Origin: CAVTWJ01 sp964525605
GTDB taxonomy: Bacteria > Oederibacteriota > Muellerivitia > Muellerivitales > Muellerivitaceae
Direction of reading: 5' to 3'
Length of the DNA stretch: 64,000 nt
NCBI GenBank assembly: GCA_964525605.1
Contig: CAZGKT010000007.1
Span: 62,001 to 126,000, forward strand
Shown here: piece after piece, positions 8,518 through 16,917 of the stretch
Layout of the letters: every line of letters starts with the position of its first letter
Numbering within the stretch: position 1 is the first letter of the stretch
The notes under the pieces: model-generated
The model's database searches: none
Seen by the model: the letters and a program-made list of their open reading frames with translations, nothing else
What the model was told of the DNA's origin: nothing
Translations under genes and position numbers: made by a program

Positions 8518-8736
8518 ATGATTCGAGACGTCAACTATTGGAACCATTGGGAAGAAGAACTACAGCGGCAGACGCCTGTCGACGTGGATCAAAATTATCG
8601 CCTGATGGACGCCATGTACCAGGAAGCCCGGCAATTGGGCTTGATTACCCGCTTGAATCCCCTGGATGGACTTGAAGCGATCATTCTCTATGCCAAGGCT
8701 GTCAATGTTCCAAGCCCTTCTCGCCCAGCTTTCTAA
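8518..8736 (+). CDS. Small protein upstream of an AbiEii-type nucleotidyltransferase (putative antitoxin)
   Basis: A 72-residue soluble protein. The pattern of an N-terminal acidic helix, a central RLMDAMYQEARQLGLI helix and a PLDGLEAIILYAKAVNV tail resembles small genes that often lie just upstream of AbiEii/DUF6036-like nucleotidyltransferases. Its last 32 bases overlap the start of the nucleotidyltransferase gene, so the two are translationally coupled. An antitoxin or partner role is inferred from this arrangement only. Confidence 0.6.
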   Translation: MIRDVNYWNHWEEELQRQTPVDVDQNYRLMDAMYQEARQLGLITRLNPLDGLEAIILYAKAVNVPSPSRPAF

Positions 8737-9244
8737 AGCATTAGACAAACAGCGGATTCCCTATATGGTCATTGGCGGCCAAGCCGTGCTTGTTTACGGC
8801 GAACCCCGGTTTACCAAGGACATCGACATCACCTTGGGCGCGGGTATCGACCGCTTGGAGGAAGTTCTAAAACTCGTTGATTCCAACCATTGGAAAGTCC
8901 TTGCCCCCCAACCGGCCGAATTCGTCCAGAAAACCATGGTCCTCCCATGTCTGGACCCGGAAAGCGGAGTAAGGTTGGATTTGGTCTTTTCCTTCTCTCC
9001 TTATGAGCGTCAAGCGATGGGCCGAATTCGACGGATCAAATTTTTGGACCAGGAGGTTTGTTTTGCCTCGCCAGAAGATTTGATCATCCATAAGGTAGTG
9101 GCCGGTCGGCCCCGCGATTTGGAGGATGTTCGGGTGGTTCAATTGAAAAACCCGGAATTGGATCAGGCCTATATTGAAAAGTGGCTTAAAGATTTTGAAG
9201 CTGCGCTGGAACGGCCTTTGATTGAAACCTGGAAAAAGTTGTAG
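8705..9244 (+). CDS. Nucleotidyltransferase of the AbiEii/MNT type
   Basis: A 179-residue protein with the minimal nucleotidyltransferase fold. The glycine pair lies in MVIGGQAVLVYG, the first two metal-binding carboxylates in TKDIDITL, and the third in VRLDLVFSF; ASPEDLIIHKVVAGRPRDLEDV near the end is a family-typical helix. The ATG at 8705 puts the fold at the natural N-terminus; an in-frame ATG at 8666 would add 13 residues. With the preceding small gene it looks like a two-gene module of the type IV toxin-antitoxin or abortive-infection class, though single enzymes of this fold also occur without toxicity. Confidence 0.78.
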   Translation: MFQALLAQLSKALDKQRIPYMVIGGQAVLVYGEPRFTKDIDITLGAGIDRLEEVLKLVDSNHWKVLAPQPAEFVQKTMVLPCLDPESGVRLDLVFSFSPYERQAMGRIRRIKFLDQEVCFASPEDLIIHKVVAGRPRDLEDVRVVQLKNPELDQAYIEKWLKDFEAALERPLIETWKKL

Positions 9245-9279
9245 TTCCGCAGACCTATGGGATCTGACTCATTTAAATT

Positions 9280-10383
9280 TTAAGGTTTTTTATTCCAGGG
9301 GTCGTCGGCTTTTTCCATGGCGATTTCCTTGTCCATCAGGGCCTGGAACTTCTTCTTGTCGATCGCCTTCAAATAGGCCTGTTTGGCCGAGATACGGCCT
9401 TCCTTGTGAAAATTCATCAGGCACATATCCATGGTTTGCATGCCCTGGTTTCCGCTCATTTCAATCAATGAATTAATGCCGGAGGTTTTGCCGGTGCGGA
9501 TCAGGTTGGGAAGGCTTTTGTCGAAAGCCAGCACTTCCACGGCGGCGCAGCGGCCCTTGCCGTCTTTGGTGGGGCAGAGCTGTTGGGCCACGATGCTCTT
9601 GAGGGCGGCGGCCAGGGCGTCCCGGGCCTTGTCCCGCTCGTCGGCGGGATAAACGTTGATGATACGGTCGATGGTCTTGGCGGTGGAATTGGTATGGAGA
9701 GTGCCGAACACCAAAATGCCCATTTCGGCCGCCGCGATGGCGAGGGAAATGGTTTCATAATCGCGCATTTCACCCACCAGGATGATATCCGGGTCCTGGC
9801 GCATAGACGACCGCAGGGCCGCCTTGAACGAATGGGTGTCGTTATGCACCTCGCGCTGGGTGATCTTGCACTTTTTCATCTTGTGGACGAACTCGATGGG
9901 GTCCTCGATGGTAAGGATGTTGGCCTCGCGGGTATCGTTGATCTCGTCGATCATGGCGGCCAGGGTGGTACTCTTGCCGCTTCCGGTGGGGCCGGTAATG
10001 AGAATCAGACCCCGCTTGGTCTTGCACATGTCCCGCATGACTTTGGGCATGCCGAGGTCGGCCAGAGAAAGAATTTTGGTGGGGATGGTGCGGAACACCG
10101 CGGCGATGCCCTGCTGGTTGAAAAAAACGTTGGCGCGGTAGCGGGCCAGATCGGGCACCTCATAGGCGTAATCGTAGTCGTGCCGTTGCCAGCACAGGTC
10201 CCACTGTTCCGGACTCATGGTCTCGTAAAGCAGGGCCATGATGTCGTCCTCACCGATCACCGAATCGTTCAGGGGCGTGAGGTCGCCCCGCACACGGATC
10301 AGGGGTGGGTTGCCGATGGTGAGGTGCATATCCGAAGCGCCCCGTTCCACCATGTTTCTGCAAAGTTCGGGCATGCTGGGCAT
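9280..10383 (-). CDS. PilT-family type IV pilus retraction ATPase (second of two)
   Basis: A 367-residue hexameric secretion-type ATPase. Walker A is TGPTGSGKSTT, the Asp box is around ILTIEDPIEFVH, Walker B is PDIILVGEMRD and the His box is VFGTLHTNST. PilT proteins power pilus retraction, twitching and DNA uptake. It is the downstream member of a pair: its ATG shares one base with the TAA of the other copy (TAATG), so translation is coupled. No other pilus gene lies nearby, so the pilus genes must be elsewhere. Which of the pair corresponds to PilT and which to PilU cannot be decided from motifs alone. Confidence 0.88.
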   Translation of the reverse strand: MPSMPELCRNMVERGASDMHLTIGNPPLIRVRGDLTPLNDSVIGEDDIMALLYETMSPEQWDLCWQRHDYDYAYEVPDLARYRANVFFNQQGIAAVFRTIPTKILSLADLGMPKVMRDMCKTKRGLILITGPTGSGKSTTLAAMIDEINDTREANILTIEDPIEFVHKMKKCKITQREVHNDTHSFKAALRSSMRQDPDIILVGEMRDYETISLAIAAAEMGILVFGTLHTNSTAKTIDRIINVYPADERDKARDALAAALKSIVAQQLCPTKDGKGRCAAVEVLAFDKSLPNLIRTGKTSGINSLIEMSGNQGMQTMDMCLMNFHKEGRISAKQAYLKAIDKKKFQALMDKEIAMEKADDPWNKKP

Positions 10384-11417
10384 TAGAATTCCTCCGCCAA
10401 AACTTCATCGGCCACGGCCTGGGTGATCTTCTTGGCCGCCACCAGACTTTTCAGGGCCGCTTCCATGGTCTGCATCCCGTGCAGGGCTCCGGTGGTGATG
10501 AGAGATGGGATCTTGAAGAACTCCCCCTCACGGATGGTATTGGACACGGCTTGGATGTTGACCAGAATCTCAAAGGCCGCCACCATGCCGGTGCCCTCGG
10601 CGTTGACCAACAGGCGCTGGGAAACGATGCCGACCAGGTTCTCGGCTAAGCTGACGATGGCCTGGGGCTGTTCCCCGGCGGGGAAGAGGCTCACGACTCG
10701 GGAAATCGTAGCGGTTGCCGAACCGGTGTGCAGGGTGCCGATGACCAAGTGGCCGGTTTCGGCGGCGGTGAGGGCCAGGCTCATGGTCTCGTGGTCGCGC
10801 ATTTCGCCCACCATGATGATGTCCGGGTCTTCCCGCAGGGCGCTTCGCAGGGCGCTTGAAAAACTGGCCGTGTGGGGCCCCACCCCGCGTTGGTTGACGA
10901 CGGACTGCTTGCGGTGATGAAGATATTCGATGGGGTCTTCGATGGTGATGATGTTTTCTTCGGTGGTCACGTTGAGGTAATCCACCAGGGCGGCGCAGGT
11001 GGTAGATTTGCCGCATCGCCCGGGCCCGGTGATGAGGATGATGCCCTGGTTGGCGTCGGCGAATTTCTTGAGGATGGGGGGAAGCGCCAGTTCCTCGATG
11101 GTCCGGACGGTCGAAGAGAAGTGGCGGAAGACCGCGTCCCATCCCTTACGCTGGCGGTACACGTTGTAACGAAAGCGTTCCCCGTTGGCCAGGGAATAGG
11201 TGCCGTCCACTTCCCATTCTTCCTTCAGGCGGCCGAGGGTGGTGGGGTCCAAAATTTCGAAGATCAGGGATTCACAATCTGTCGCGGAAAGGGGGGCTTC
11301 AGACATGGGCAGCAGCCTTCCCAATTGCCTAACACAGACGGGAGACTCCGAGGCGATGTGAAGGTCGGAGCATTTTTGGTCGATACAGGCTTGCAGATAA
11401 ACGTCAATATTGGGCAT
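10383..11417 (-). CDS. PilT/PilU-family ATPase (first of two)
   Basis: A 344-residue paralogue of the downstream ATPase. The P-loop reads TGPGRCGKSTT, still fitting GxxxxGKST but with Arg-Cys in place of the usual Thr/Gly-Ser. ITIEDPIEYLHHRK, DPDIIMVGEMRDHETMS and VIGTLHTGSATAT give the Asp, Walker B and His boxes. The N-terminal PAS-like domain begins with DVYLQACIDQKCSDLHIA. It is the promoter-proximal gene of the minus-strand pair and is divergent from the PEBP gene, with 122 bases between their starts. A PilU-like partner role is plausible. Confidence 0.86.
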   Translation of the reverse strand: MPNIDVYLQACIDQKCSDLHIASESPVCVRQLGRLLPMSEAPLSATDCESLIFEILDPTTLGRLKEEWEVDGTYSLANGERFRYNVYRQRKGWDAVFRHFSSTVRTIEELALPPILKKFADANQGIILITGPGRCGKSTTCAALVDYLNVTTEENIITIEDPIEYLHHRKQSVVNQRGVGPHTASFSSALRSALREDPDIIMVGEMRDHETMSLALTAAETGHLVIGTLHTGSATATISRVVSLFPAGEQPQAIVSLAENLVGIVSQRLLVNAEGTGMVAAFEILVNIQAVSNTIREGEFFKIPSLITTGALHGMQTMEAALKSLVAAKKITQAVADEVLAEEF

Positions 11418-11539
11418 GGTTCGTTCTTTAAAGTTGGTGTAAATGAGGTGACTGGTTGTAAGGTTAAAGCATAATGTGAGTTACAATCAATCGATAAAAT
11501 AATGAAATATGAAGGGCAAAGCTTTGGGGGCGGGATACC

Positions 11540-12097
11540 GTGAATAAAAAATTTTGGTTTGCCGTTTATTTTTTGACCGCCGGTATGACGGCGGTCTGGG
11601 GGGATTCGACCATGGAACCAACCGTTTTTAATTTATCCAGCGAGACCTTCAAGGCGGGAGGGGCCATCCCCGCCGCTTACACCTGCCAGGGAGAAAACAT
11701 CTCCCCCGAACTGCATTGGACGGGGGTCCCCGAGAATACCAAGACTTTCGCCCTCCTCTGCGACGACCCGGACGCGCCGGGCCGCATCTGGGTGCATTGG
11801 GTCATCTATAACATCCCCATCGAGAAAGAAGTGTTCAAGTCGACCTTCAAGCTTTTGGAAGACTTTCCCAAGAAAGAATTAACTGAAAAGGGCATCCGGC
11901 AGGGAACCAACGATTTCGGAAAGATCGGCTATGACGGCCCCTGCCCCCCCAGCGGCACCCACCGCTATTACTTCAAGCTTTATGCCCTGGATTCAGTGCT
12001 GACATTGAAGCCGGGAGCCAGCAAAATACAGCTTCTCGGGGCCATGAAGGGCCATATCCTCGGGGAAACCCAGTTGATGGGAACCTTCGGGAAATAA
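11540..12097 (+). CDS. YbhB/YbcL family (PEBP, Raf-kinase-inhibitor-like) exported protein
   Basis: A 185-residue protein with a short signal peptide ending near AVWGD and a phosphatidylethanolamine-binding-protein fold. The ligand-site segments are clear: FALLCDDPDAPGRIWVHWV and YDGPCPPSGTHRYYFKLYAL. Bacterial members are usually periplasmic or cytoplasmic and have no settled function. The GTG start at 11540 follows a G-rich stretch (GGGGGCGGG) and gives a proper leader. Confidence 0.9.
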   Translation: MNKKFWFAVYFLTAGMTAVWGDSTMEPTVFNLSSETFKAGGAIPAAYTCQGENISPELHWTGVPENTKTFALLCDDPDAPGRIWVHWVIYNIPIEKEVFKSTFKLLEDFPKKELTEKGIRQGTNDFGKIGYDGPCPPSGTHRYYFKLYALDSVLTLKPGASKIQLLGAMKGHILGETQLMGTFGK

Positions 12098-12123
12098 AAA
12101 AATATAATTGTTAAGGCATGGCA

Positions 12124-12232
12124 AACACGAAGACACTAAGAAAGGCCTATTTTTAAGATTGAAACTCAAATTAAAAAAGGCTTGAACCATTCCAATCCTT
12201 GATTTTGCTTTGTAACTTCGTGTCTTTGTGTT
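12124..12232. repeat. Inverted-repeat element A (REP/MITE-like)
   Basis: The left arm AACACGAAGACACTAAG (12124-12140) and right arm CTTCGTGTCTTTGTGTT (12216-12232) are inverted copies matching at 15 of 17 positions, about 75 bases apart. The element fills most of the gap between the PEBP gene and the next gene and carries no reading frame. It has the look of a short non-autonomous interspersed repeat. Confidence 0.55.
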
Positions 12233-12280
12233 GGATGTTGTTTTTAGTTTGAACGTTTATATTTTTTGAAAAGGTAAGAC

Positions 12281-12904
12281 ATGGGACTGGGTGGCATCAT
12301 CGTTTTGCTTTTGGTGTTGGGGATTGGAGTCTATATTCTCGTCACCGAAAAACCATTTTCGAAAAGAGAAGCGGGAAATAAAGAAGATTCGGACCTGCCC
12401 AAGCCCCCGGTGATCCTCGCCCCGGCGCCCCCGGGAATGGTGGAAGCCCTGACGCCTCCCTGGCAGAAAGAACTCCACTCGAAGTTGCAGGATGAGGGGT
12501 TCCGCTACGTGGGGGATTTTTCGTACGCCGCGCTTAACTTTTTTTGGGCCCGAACCTTTCTATCGCCCAATTCCAAATCGGCACTCTTGCTGGTGAACTG
12601 GGTGGAAGGCAAAGAGGGCGGGAAGGTCGTCATCCCTAACCTCGAACTCTATTCCTTCGACGGAAACTCTTTTCTCCTGACCGCCTGCTCTCAGGATGGG
12701 GCGGCCCGGCTTCTCACCGGCGCCAAACGGCCAACCGAAGAACAACTTTCCCTGCACCTGAAAGCGGTCTACGCCGAAAGCGCGGTCAGGCCTATCGTCG
12801 AGGAGCACCGCCAAAGGCTGGCCGCCTGGGAAGCCCGGGGCGCCCAGATCCGGATATTAACCCCGACGAACATCCTTCCTAGCCTTTCAAAAATTTATTC
12901 CTAG
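12281..12904 (+). CDS. Hypothetical membrane-anchored protein
   Basis: A 207-residue protein I do not recognise. One N-terminal helix (GGIIVLLLVLGIGVYILV) is followed by a charged, Pro-rich linker and a mixed alpha/beta domain from about residue 65 (KLQDEGFRYVGDFSYAALNF, then VVIPNLELYSFDGNSF). The last 40 residues form an Arg-rich helix. Single-pass topology with the domain probably in the cytoplasm or periplasm cannot be decided. It is an isolated gene enclosed by two different inverted-repeat elements. Confidence 0.6.
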   Translation: MGLGGIIVLLLVLGIGVYILVTEKPFSKREAGNKEDSDLPKPPVILAPAPPGMVEALTPPWQKELHSKLQDEGFRYVGDFSYAALNFFWARTFLSPNSKSALLLVNWVEGKEGGKVVIPNLELYSFDGNSFLLTACSQDGAARLLTGAKRPTEEQLSLHLKAVYAESAVRPIVEEHRQRLAAWEARGAQIRILTPTNILPSLSKIYS

Positions 12905-13246
12905 ATCTTCATCTGCCTAAAATAAAATTTTCCACAGATTCATAGGATTCATGGGATTTTAAACCCTAAGATTTAAGGCCTTTGCTTTTCCCATCTTATG
13001 CATCCCATGCATCTGTGGCTCCTAAATGCGTTAGCTGTGACTTTCGTCCTAAACTAAATAACGACAGACCCAAAGTTGAACGACGACATGTGGCTCTTTT
13101 GTTGAACGTTCATCCTCTCTTTAATCAAGGTATCGTTGAGGAAGCCTTTTGGCCTTCGGGCTCAAGGGGTCGGGAAACTGGACGTTAGGTTGATCGGTGG
13201 TATCTTTGAGTGCGGTGAGTATTCAGGTGAATGCAGGGGGAGCTGA
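12905..13246. other. Intergenic stretch of 342 bases
   Basis: It contains inverted-repeat element B at 12932-13018. The remaining 230 bases show no convincing gene: an open frame at 12982-13188 begins inside the repeat and has no coding character. A good ribosome binding site (GGGGGAG) for the next gene lies at its end. Confidence 0.6.
12932..13018. repeat. Inverted-repeat element B (REP-like)
   Basis: Arms of about 25 bases starting CCACAGAT (12932) and ending ATCTGTGG (13018) match in inverted orientation at about 20 positions. Each arm also has an internal tandem repeat of a GATTCAT/GCATGGGAT type unit. There is no coding content. It differs in sequence from elements A and C nearby. Confidence 0.55.
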
Positions 13247-13732
13247 ATGCGGCAAAAGACGGGTTGGTTGGAAAAGCACTTTCGCGGGGCGATTCAGTCC
13301 ATCGTCGAGGTGAAATATCACCGGGTGAAGCTCAAAAAAACACCCCGGAAGAAAATATTCGCCAACTCCGCGTCCTCCTTTTCGGATGACAACCTTTATT
13401 TCGTCATCGATAAAAAAGTTTCCTACGGCGAGCTTCACCTGACCGGCGACAGCGTTTTTACCCCGAAAGAAATCATTGAGCTTCATTTGTTTATTTCGAA
13501 GCACAAGACCAAGCTTCGGGTCTTGTCCCGCGTGGTGCGGACGGAAACCTTTTTCGAGTTGAAACGGGCCATGCTGAGGGCCGAAATTCAGTTCGCCGCG
13601 GTGAATAAGGAAGATTTCTTGAGAATTCAGGCCCTGGAAAAGCAGAGCCAGATGGAAAACGACCGTTTTCAACAGGGCACGCCGAACCATCCTCCTAAAT
13701 CAAAAATGACGCTGACCTTCCGCCGAAGTTGA
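13247..13732 (+). CDS. PilZ-like domain protein (degenerate)
   Basis: A 161-residue soluble protein, Lys/Arg-rich at the N-terminus. A stretch around residues 60-115 (YGELHLTG, then IIELHLFI, then LRVLSRVVRTE) follows the beta-barrel rhythm of PilZ domains, but the RxxxR and D/NxSxxG c-di-GMP motifs are poor or missing, so c-di-GMP binding is doubtful. The ATG is preceded by GGGGGAG at proper spacing. It is monocistronic. The PilZ assignment is tentative. Confidence 0.5.
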   Translation: MRQKTGWLEKHFRGAIQSIVEVKYHRVKLKKTPRKKIFANSASSFSDDNLYFVIDKKVSYGELHLTGDSVFTPKEIIELHLFISKHKTKLRVLSRVVRTETFFELKRAMLRAEIQFAAVNKEDFLRIQALEKQSQMENDRFQQGTPNHPPKSKMTLTFRRS

Positions 13733-13758
13733 CAAAAAATCCTAAATAATAATATTTT

Positions 13759-13836
13759 TGTCATCGCGAGGAGACCTTCGCACCGCAGAGAGGGTCAGGG
13801 GCCCCAATCGGGCGTTTGGCGATGTGGCGATCTTAG
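13759..13836. repeat. Repeat element C (TCATCGCGAGGAG type)
   Basis: This non-coding stretch starts GTCATCGCGAGGAG and ends GGCGATGTGGCGATCT. The CATCGC at its left and GCGATG at its right are inverted copies. The layout resembles the widespread palindromic repeats of the TCATTGCGAGGAGC...GCGATCT kind found between genes in many bacteria, in decayed form. Confidence 0.45.
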
Positions 13837-13882
13837 TTTAAATAAGCCTTAATGCACTACTGCTGTTGACACCGGCCGAAAG

Positions 13883-13899
13883 GTATACTAGCGTATACT
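13883..13899. promoter_or_regulatory. Candidate operator (LexA-type) overlapping the dinB promoter
   Basis: GTATAC-TAGC-GTATAC is a near-palindrome made of two copies of the self-complementary hexamer; each half is also the start of a directly repeated GTATACT with 10-base spacing. The second copy ends 2 bases before the dinB ATG. A TTGACA lies at 13866-13871 but at poor spacing from either TATACT. No Shine-Dalgarno sequence fits between it and the ATG, so the transcript may be leaderless or nearly so. Confidence 0.5.
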
Positions 13900-13900
13900 T

Positions 13901-15136
13901 ATGCCCCGTTTAATTGCCCATGTGGATATGGATTCCTTTTTTGTCTCCTGCGAGCGGCTGGTCGATCCCAGCTTGATCGGCAAACCGGTCATTGTGGGTG
14001 GGCGCAAGGGGGAACGAGGGGTGGTCGCCTCTGCTTCTTATGAAGTGCGGAAATTTGGGGTTAAATCGGGAATGCCCCTTTCGACGGCCGAAAAACTTTG
14101 CCCCCAAGCCGTTTTTGTCACCGGTCAGCACCACCTCTACTCGAAATATTCCCGCAAGGTCTATGTTCTTCTTCGCCGCATCGCGCCCGTGGTGGAATAC
14201 GCCTCCATCGACGAGTTTTACCTGGACTTCACAGGCTGCGAGGCTCTTTACGGAAACGACCTGGCGGCCATGGCGCAAAAGACCCGGGAAAGTATTTTTA
14301 AACGAACCCAATTGTCCTGCTCGGTGGCGATCGCCTCCAATAAATACGTGGCCAAGATCGCCGGTAAAACCGTCAAACCCTCTTCAGGCAAACCCGGCTG
14401 GATCGTCGTGCCGGAGGGGGGTGAACAGGCTTTTCTGGCCCCCCTTCCCATCGAGCGTCTTCACGGGGCAGGAGAGAAAACCCAACCGCACCTGAAGGCG
14501 TTGGGGATCGAGAAAATCGGTGATCTTCTTCCATGGACCCTCCAGAAACTGCAGGATGAGTTCGGGACCGCCGGAGGCCATTGGTTTTACGAGGCGGCGC
14601 GTGGAATTGATGATTCGCCCGTTACCCTTTTTCATCCTTCCAAAAGTGTGGGCCATGAAACGACTTTCGATAAAGACACGATCGATCCGGTCTTAATCCG
14701 GCAAACCCTGGCCTGGCTATCGGAGAAAAGTAGTTATCGCCTGAGGCGGTTGGGTAAAAAAGCCCGAACGGTCACTTTGAAGCTTCGCTACGATGATTTC
14801 AAAACCCTTACCCGCGCCAAAACCATTCCCGCCACCCATGACGACGCGGTAGTTTTAAATACGGCCGAGGAACTTTTAAGGGAAACCCGCCTGCAAAACC
14901 GAAAGATCAGGTTATTGGGCGTTTCGCTTTCGAAGTTCGAGAAAGACGGCGGGGAAGTATGGCTGTTTCCCGAGATGGCCGATCCCCGCAAGGAAACCCT
15001 TTTCAAGACCATGGACATGATCAAACGCAAATACGGTTTCAACAAACTGGGCAAGGCGGCTTCGTTGGATGGAACCGAAAGGAAAAACAGAGGGGATGGT
15101 GGGCCTTCTTCGTTCGAGAAACCGAAGACTTGTTAA
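13901..15136 (+). CDS. dinB: DNA polymerase IV (Y-family)
   Basis: A 411-residue translesion polymerase. It opens with AHVDMDSFFVSCE (first catalytic Asp), then VVASASYEVRKFGVKSGMP of the fingers, and YASIDEFYLD carrying the second catalytic Asp-Glu pair. LHGAGEKTQPHLKALGIEKIG is the thumb helix-hairpin-helix region and the little-finger domain follows. No beta-clamp motif is obvious in the short C-terminal tail. Y-family polymerases bypass damaged bases with low fidelity. The palindromic element abutting the ATG suggests damage-inducible control. Confidence 0.93.
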   Translation: MPRLIAHVDMDSFFVSCERLVDPSLIGKPVIVGGRKGERGVVASASYEVRKFGVKSGMPLSTAEKLCPQAVFVTGQHHLYSKYSRKVYVLLRRIAPVVEYASIDEFYLDFTGCEALYGNDLAAMAQKTRESIFKRTQLSCSVAIASNKYVAKIAGKTVKPSSGKPGWIVVPEGGEQAFLAPLPIERLHGAGEKTQPHLKALGIEKIGDLLPWTLQKLQDEFGTAGGHWFYEAARGIDDSPVTLFHPSKSVGHETTFDKDTIDPVLIRQTLAWLSEKSSYRLRRLGKKARTVTLKLRYDDFKTLTRAKTIPATHDDAVVLNTAEELLRETRLQNRKIRLLGVSLSKFEKDGGEVWLFPEMADPRKETLFKTMDMIKRKYGFNKLGKAASLDGTERKNRGDGGPSSFEKPKTC

Positions 15137-15220
15137 AGGTTGCAGTTTGAACTGGAGAGCACACATTTATCGATGCTGATTCTCCTGAACGGGATCAGGT
15201 CCGGCTCCTCTCATACAAAG

Positions 15221-16087
15221 TCACTTCTTCTCAAGCACCAAAACCCTGTTCACGCCCGCGACATCCTTACCAAATCTTTTTCTCAAACCCCGATTCTTGA
15301 AAAGGGAACTGACTTTCTGGGCGCGGGTGGGGTCCAGTTCCACCAGGGCCATGCCGCCGGGCGCCAGCCTTGGGGTAAGGCCCCGGGCCACGGCCCGATA
15401 AGGGTCCAGCCCGGTTTTTCCACCGAAGAGGGCCACTTGGGGTTCGAAGCCCATGATTTCTTCGTTCAATAAACCCTCTTCCGACTGGGCGATGTAGGGC
15501 GGGTTGCAAAGAATGACCTGAAACTGGGAAGGGTCCCGTTTCGTCAAGGCCGAGAACCAATCCCCCTGGCGCCATTGAAGGGCACCCGCGACCTTTAAGC
15601 GGCGGGCGTTAGCTTTCGCGACCGCAAGGGCCTTGGACGAGATATCCACGGCCCAGACCCGGCAGGGGATGTATTTGGCGACGGAGAGGGCGATGTTTCC
15701 GCAACCGGTCCCCAAATCCAGAACCAGGCGTTTTTCTTTGGGTAGGGGAGCCAGGGCTTCCAAGGCCATTTCCACCAATTGGCCGGTCTCCAGCCGGGGC
15801 CTCAAGACCGCGGGGGAAACCTTAAAGGGTAAACCGAAAAAATAGATTTCTCCCAGGATGTATTCAAGAGGTTCTTGCTTCATCCGGCGATGGATGAGCT
15901 TTTTCATTCTACGGACCTGGGATTCTTTCAAAAATCGGTCGAAATGAAGGTGAAGCTTGAGGGTATCCACCCCCAACCCGAAAGCCACCAGACTGAAGGC
16001 GCTATGCCGGGGTTGGTGGACCTGGTTTTGCTTTAAAAGCGGAACGGCCCACCGAATGAGCTGAAGAGGGGTCCAAGTTTCTTTCAT
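15221..16087 (-). CDS. prmC: Peptide chain release factor N5-glutamine methyltransferase (PrmC/HemK)
   Basis: A 288-residue SAM-dependent methyltransferase that modifies the GGQ glutamine of release factors. It has the N-terminal helical domain, SAM motif I in VLDLGTGCGNIALSVAKY, VWAVDISSKAL, and the diagnostic NPPY (ILCNPPYIAQSEE) that binds the target glutamine. FGLPFKVSPAVLRPRLET is the family segment before motif I (usually RPDTE; here RPRLET). It is not next to prfA, where it often lies, and it converges on dinB. A closely related HemK paralogue with another substrate cannot be excluded. Confidence 0.87.
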   Translation of the reverse strand: MKETWTPLQLIRWAVPLLKQNQVHQPRHSAFSLVAFGLGVDTLKLHLHFDRFLKESQVRRMKKLIHRRMKQEPLEYILGEIYFFGLPFKVSPAVLRPRLETGQLVEMALEALAPLPKEKRLVLDLGTGCGNIALSVAKYIPCRVWAVDISSKALAVAKANARRLKVAGALQWRQGDWFSALTKRDPSQFQVILCNPPYIAQSEEGLLNEEIMGFEPQVALFGGKTGLDPYRAVARGLTPRLAPGGMALVELDPTRAQKVSSLFKNRGLRKRFGKDVAGVNRVLVLEKK

Positions 16088-16329
16088 GATCTTTCAACCT
16101 CGATGGGGAAAGTGGGATTCGCCAAAAGAGGTCACATTTTATTTATATTTTCCGGGCCGGTCTATTCGCTTCTCTAAAGTGGTATTTGTAGGCCTTCCCA
16201 CAACTTTTCGACCCCAAACCACCCGGTAATAAGGAATCGCGTTATAATTATTGGAGTATTCAGATTGCGTCGCCCAAAGGCGTTTGAAGAAATATAAATG
16301 AATGCATTATTGACTCAGAGGAGTTGCAA

Positions 16330-16917
16330 ATGAAGAAAGCTCTTATCTTCACCTTGTTTCTGATTTCGTTTGTGATCACGCCCTGGGCCTGCACCAAAAA
16401 TTATCCGCTTCTACCGCCATCCAACCCGGGTTCCAACGCGACCCCAACGGGCACGCCCACGCTCAACACGACGCCCGTTTGCGGCTATACCCTTTACAGT
16501 TTGGGGACAGTGAGTATCCAAGCGGGCCCCAGCTTGATCCGCAGCCAAGCGGATTGGCTGACTTTCTGGAGTAATGGAACGGGCCAGATCGCCTTTTATA
16601 TTCCACCTGCGCCGTCTCCGACCCCCATGCCCCCTCCGGCGCCCCCTGTGGATTTTTCCAAACAAATGCTGATTATGATGATTGCCCCAGTTTGTCCCTC
16701 GTCGTCGTTGCAAATAACGAATGTTTGCGAAGGGCCGACCCAAGTCACCGTTTTCGCCAACAATGTGGCGGCCTGCGTCATGTGCAATATGAGCGCGAGT
16801 TGGGGATATGCCGCGGCGATCGCAGTGCCCCAATCCAACCTTCCGGTCGTTTGGAACACCACCAATATCGGATGTACTCCTACTTATTTCACTCCTACCC
16901 CGACGGCAACTCCCTAA
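16330..16917 (+). CDS. Putative lipoprotein with PrcB-like domain
   Basis: A 195-residue exported protein. The leader ends at ITPWAC, a plausible lipobox, so the mature protein would begin with lipidated Cys. A Pro/Thr-rich stretch follows, then a domain in which LIRSQADWLTFW, DFSKQMLIMMI and QITNVCEG recall the PrcB C-terminal domain; this match is weak. Six cysteines in the domain could form disulfides. A TTG at 16324 is also in frame, but GAGGAG is best spaced for the ATG at 16330. Function unknown. Confidence 0.6.
   Translation: MKKALIFTLFLISFVITPWACTKNYPLLPPSNPGSNATPTGTPTLNTTPVCGYTLYSLGTVSIQAGPSLIRSQADWLTFWSNGTGQIAFYIPPAPSPTPMPPPAPPVDFSKQMLIMMIAPVCPSSSLQITNVCEGPTQVTVFANNVAACVMCNMSASWGYAAAIAVPQSNLPVVWNTTNIGCTPTYFTPTPTATP

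Noticed and set aside
12982..13188. 68-codon open frame in the intergenic stretch
   Set aside because: It starts inside inverted-repeat element B and has neither a ribosome binding site nor coding character.
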